From contig MKUP01000023.1 in NCBI GenBank assembly GCA_001898625.1, positions 347,983 to 411,982 of the forward strand: a DNA stretch of 64,000 nt, read 5' to 3'. The stretch is from Burkholderiales bacterium 67-32 (GTDB taxonomy: Bacteria; Pseudomonadota; Gammaproteobacteria; Burkholderiales; Burkholderiaceae_B). The notes beneath the pieces were generated by a model. The model was not told the origin of the DNA. It ran no database searches and saw nothing but the letters and a program-made list of their open reading frames with translations. A program made the translations under genes and the position numbers. This document shows positions 62,452 to 64,000 of this stretch, piece by piece (the first letter of the stretch is position 1; each line of letters begins with the position of its first letter).

Positions 62452-63471
62452 ATGAAGCAGTCCAGTTCCAGGGTTCGCCGCGCGCTCTTGCTCTGCGCGG
62501 CATTGGCCTGCGCGCAGCCGGGACTCGCCGGCGCCCAGCCGTCCGGCGCCGCGCCGGAGAAGGCCGTCATGTTCATCGGCTGGCGGGCCGAGGCCGAGTG
62601 GGGCGGTTTCTTCCAGGCCGTGGCCAAGGGCATCTACCGCAAGCACGGGCTGGACGTCGAGATCCGCCTGGGCAATCCGCAAAGCAATCCCACGCCCATG
62701 CTGCTGGCCGGGCGCGTGGACTTCACCGCGGGCAGCAGCGGTACCTCGCTCAACGCGGCGCGCGAAGGCGCGCCCCTGATGTCGGTGGCCGCGATCTTCC
62801 AGAAGGACCCGCGCGTGCTGATCGCCCACCCCAACCAGGGCGTGGACAAGATCGAGCAGATCAAGGATCGCACGGTGCTGGTGGGCGCGTTGGGCATGGC
62901 GACCTTCTGGCCCTACCTGCGTGGGCGCTTCGGCTTCTCCGACGACCAGGTCAAGCCCTATACCTTTTCGCTGGCGCCGTTCCTGGCCGACAAGAAGGTG
63001 GTGCAGCAGGGCCTCATCACCAACGAACCGTTGGCGCTGAAGAAGGCCGGGGTCGACAACCCGGTGTCCTTCCTGCTGGCGGACTATGGCTGGGATCCCT
63101 ACATGACCACCATCGTCACCACGCGCGACAATGTCGAGAAGCGGCCGCAGTTCGTGCAGAAGTTCGTCGATGCGTCTATCGAGGGCTGGTACAGCTACCT
63201 GTACGACGATCCGTCGGCCGGCAATGAACTGATCAAGCGCAACAACCCCGAGATGACCGACGAGCAGATCGCCTTCGCGATCCATGCCATGAAGGCGCGC
63301 GGCTTGATCGATTCGGGCGATGCGAAGCGTCTGGGCATCGGGGCGATGACCGACGCGCGCTGGGAACATTTCTACAAGTCCATGGTGGACGTGGGCGTGC
63401 TGCCTACGGGGGTGGACGTGCGCAAGGCCTACACCTTGAAGTTCGTCAACAAGAAGGTCGGCATGCGATGA
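62452..63471 (+). CDS. ABC transporter substrate-binding protein (NMT1/SsuA family)
   Basis: A 339-residue receptor. It has a signal peptide ending PGLAGAQP, then VMFIGWRAEAEWGGFFQAVAKGIYRKHGLDVEI typical of the SsuA/TauA/ThiY fold, and QKDPRVLIAHPNQGVDKIEQIKD. GGGAG lies 7 nt before the ATG at 62452. Its stop overlaps the start of the ABC ATPase (ATGA). Ligands of this family include sulfonates, nitrate and pyrimidine precursors; the ligand here is unknown. Confidence 0.88.
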   Translation: MKQSSSRVRRALLLCAALACAQPGLAGAQPSGAAPEKAVMFIGWRAEAEWGGFFQAVAKGIYRKHGLDVEIRLGNPQSNPTPMLLAGRVDFTAGSSGTSLNAAREGAPLMSVAAIFQKDPRVLIAHPNQGVDKIEQIKDRTVLVGALGMATFWPYLRGRFGFSDDQVKPYTFSLAPFLADKKVVQQGLITNEPLALKKAGVDNPVSFLLADYGWDPYMTTIVTTRDNVEKRPQFVQKFVDASIEGWYSYLYDDPSAGNELIKRNNPEMTDEQIAFAIHAMKARGLIDSGDAKRLGIGAMTDARWEHFYKSMVDVGVLPTGVDVRKAYTLKFVNKKVGMR

Positions 63472-64000
63472 CTGAAACGGCCATGGATACCGACCGGGTG
63501 CTGGAGCTGCGGAACATTTCCAAGCGCTTCGGCAACGGCACGCTGGCGGTCGAAAATCTCAGCCTGTCCCTCGCGCGGGGGAGCTTCGTCAGCCTGCTCG
63601 GACCCTCGGGGTGCGGCAAGAGCACGGTGCTGCGCATGATTGCCGGACTGTCCGAGCCGACCGCCGGCGAGGTCGTGCGGCAGGGCACCAGGGGGGCGGT
63701 CGGCTTCGTCTTCCAGGAGCCCACGCTGATGCCGTGGGAGACGGCGCTGTCCAACACCATGCTGCCGCTGGACCTGGCGGGCGTGCCGCGCGACGAGGCC
63801 CGGCGGCGGGCCGCCGAGGCGCTCGAGAAAGTCGGGTTGAAGGGATTCGAACACGCGCTGCCGCGGGAGCTGTCCGGCGGCATGAAGATGCGCGTTTCCA
63901 TCGCCCGGGCCATCGTGACCCGGCCGCAGGTCCTGCTGCTGGACGAACCATTCGCGGCGCTGGACGAGATCACGCGGTTCAAGCTCAACAACGACCTGCT
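63468..64000 (+). CDS. ABC transporter ATPase (SsuB/TauB type), cut by the window edge
   Basis: The first 177 codons of an ABC ATPase are present. Walker A is LLGPSGCGKST, the Q-loop is VFQEPTLMPW, the signature is LSGGMKMR (SGGM rather than SGGQ, common in this family) and Walker B is LLLDEPFAALDE. It energises an NMT1-type importer whose permease should lie beyond the right edge. The start overlaps the upstream stop codon by four bases. Confidence 0.95.
   Translation, partial: MTETAMDTDRVLELRNISKRFGNGTLAVENLSLSLARGSFVSLLGPSGCGKSTVLRMIAGLSEPTAGEVVRQGTRGAVGFVFQEPTLMPWETALSNTMLPLDLAGVPRDEARRRAAEALEKVGLKGFEHALPRELSGGMKMRVSIARAIVTRPQVLLLDEPFAALDEITRFKLNNDL

Overview
The window is about 64 kb of high-GC bacterial chromosome with a dense layout, nearly all of it coding. 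Several traits point to the Alcaligenaceae (Burkholderiales), close to Bordetella or Achromobacter. There are three Bug-type tripartite tricarboxylate receptors, many divergently paired LysR regulators, a 4-hydroxybenzoate gene pair, a lipid A glucosamine (lgm-like) locus, and a GC-rich intergenic repeat family. This assignment is inference from gene content; no rRNA or other marker was available to test it.

Layout, left to right. 0-5.2 kb: an exported methyltransferase, an amino-acid permease, a divergent pobR-like/pobA pair and ubiX. 5.2-10.3 kb: an outer-membrane porin, then a Bug receptor translationally coupled to a YtcJ-like amidohydrolase, with a divergent LysR gene. 10.3-19.8 kb: a surface module, made of a long structured leader, a 1309-residue trimeric autotransporter adhesin starting at TTG, a TpgA-like lipoprotein (BamE-like plus OmpA domains), a DUF442 protein and a giant DUF748 (AsmA-like) protein. 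20-24 kb: an MFS exporter and a Pat-like acyl-CoA synthetase/GNAT fusion. 24.1-27 kb: gltX followed by two identical tRNA-Ala/Glu/Asp triplets that bracket a lower-GC hicAB toxin-antitoxin pair.

27-33 kb: a Tat-type beta-lactamase-like lipoprotein, a GAF-LytTR regulator, a small ion-channel-like protein, a META lipoprotein, a YegD-like Hsp70 and an exported methyltransferase. 33-37.4 kb: a catabolic cluster of LysR, Bug receptor, PDC-hydrolase-like amidohydrolase and LVIVD-repeat protein. 37.7-46.1 kb: a TRAP transporter, indolepyruvate:ferredoxin oxidoreductase (two subunits) and thioesterase on one strand, with a divergent LysR gene. Together these could import an aromatic 2-oxo acid, decarboxylate it oxidatively to an aryl-acetyl-CoA and release the free acid. 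46.1-50 kb: a four-gene lgm-like set (GT2, ArnT-like GT39, ChbG-type deacetylase, GtrA). 50-56 kb: MFS/LysR, OsmC with a DedA-rhodanese fusion, and Bug/LysR. 56-61.4 kb: mostly housekeeping genes (uspA, esterase, mog, darP, pmbA, type-II NADH dehydrogenase). 61.4-64 kb: the start of an ABC importer operon behind a strong promoter that carries a perfect 25-bp palindrome.

The most unusual points are the tRNA-hicAB-tRNA arrangement, the adhesin/TpgA module with its structured leader, the TRAP-Ior-thioesterase operon, the 25-bp operator at 61.4 kb, and a repeat family that occurs once as an inverted pair, supplies the uspA stop codon, and has a related element flanked by an 11-bp direct repeat at the lgmA/lgmB junction.
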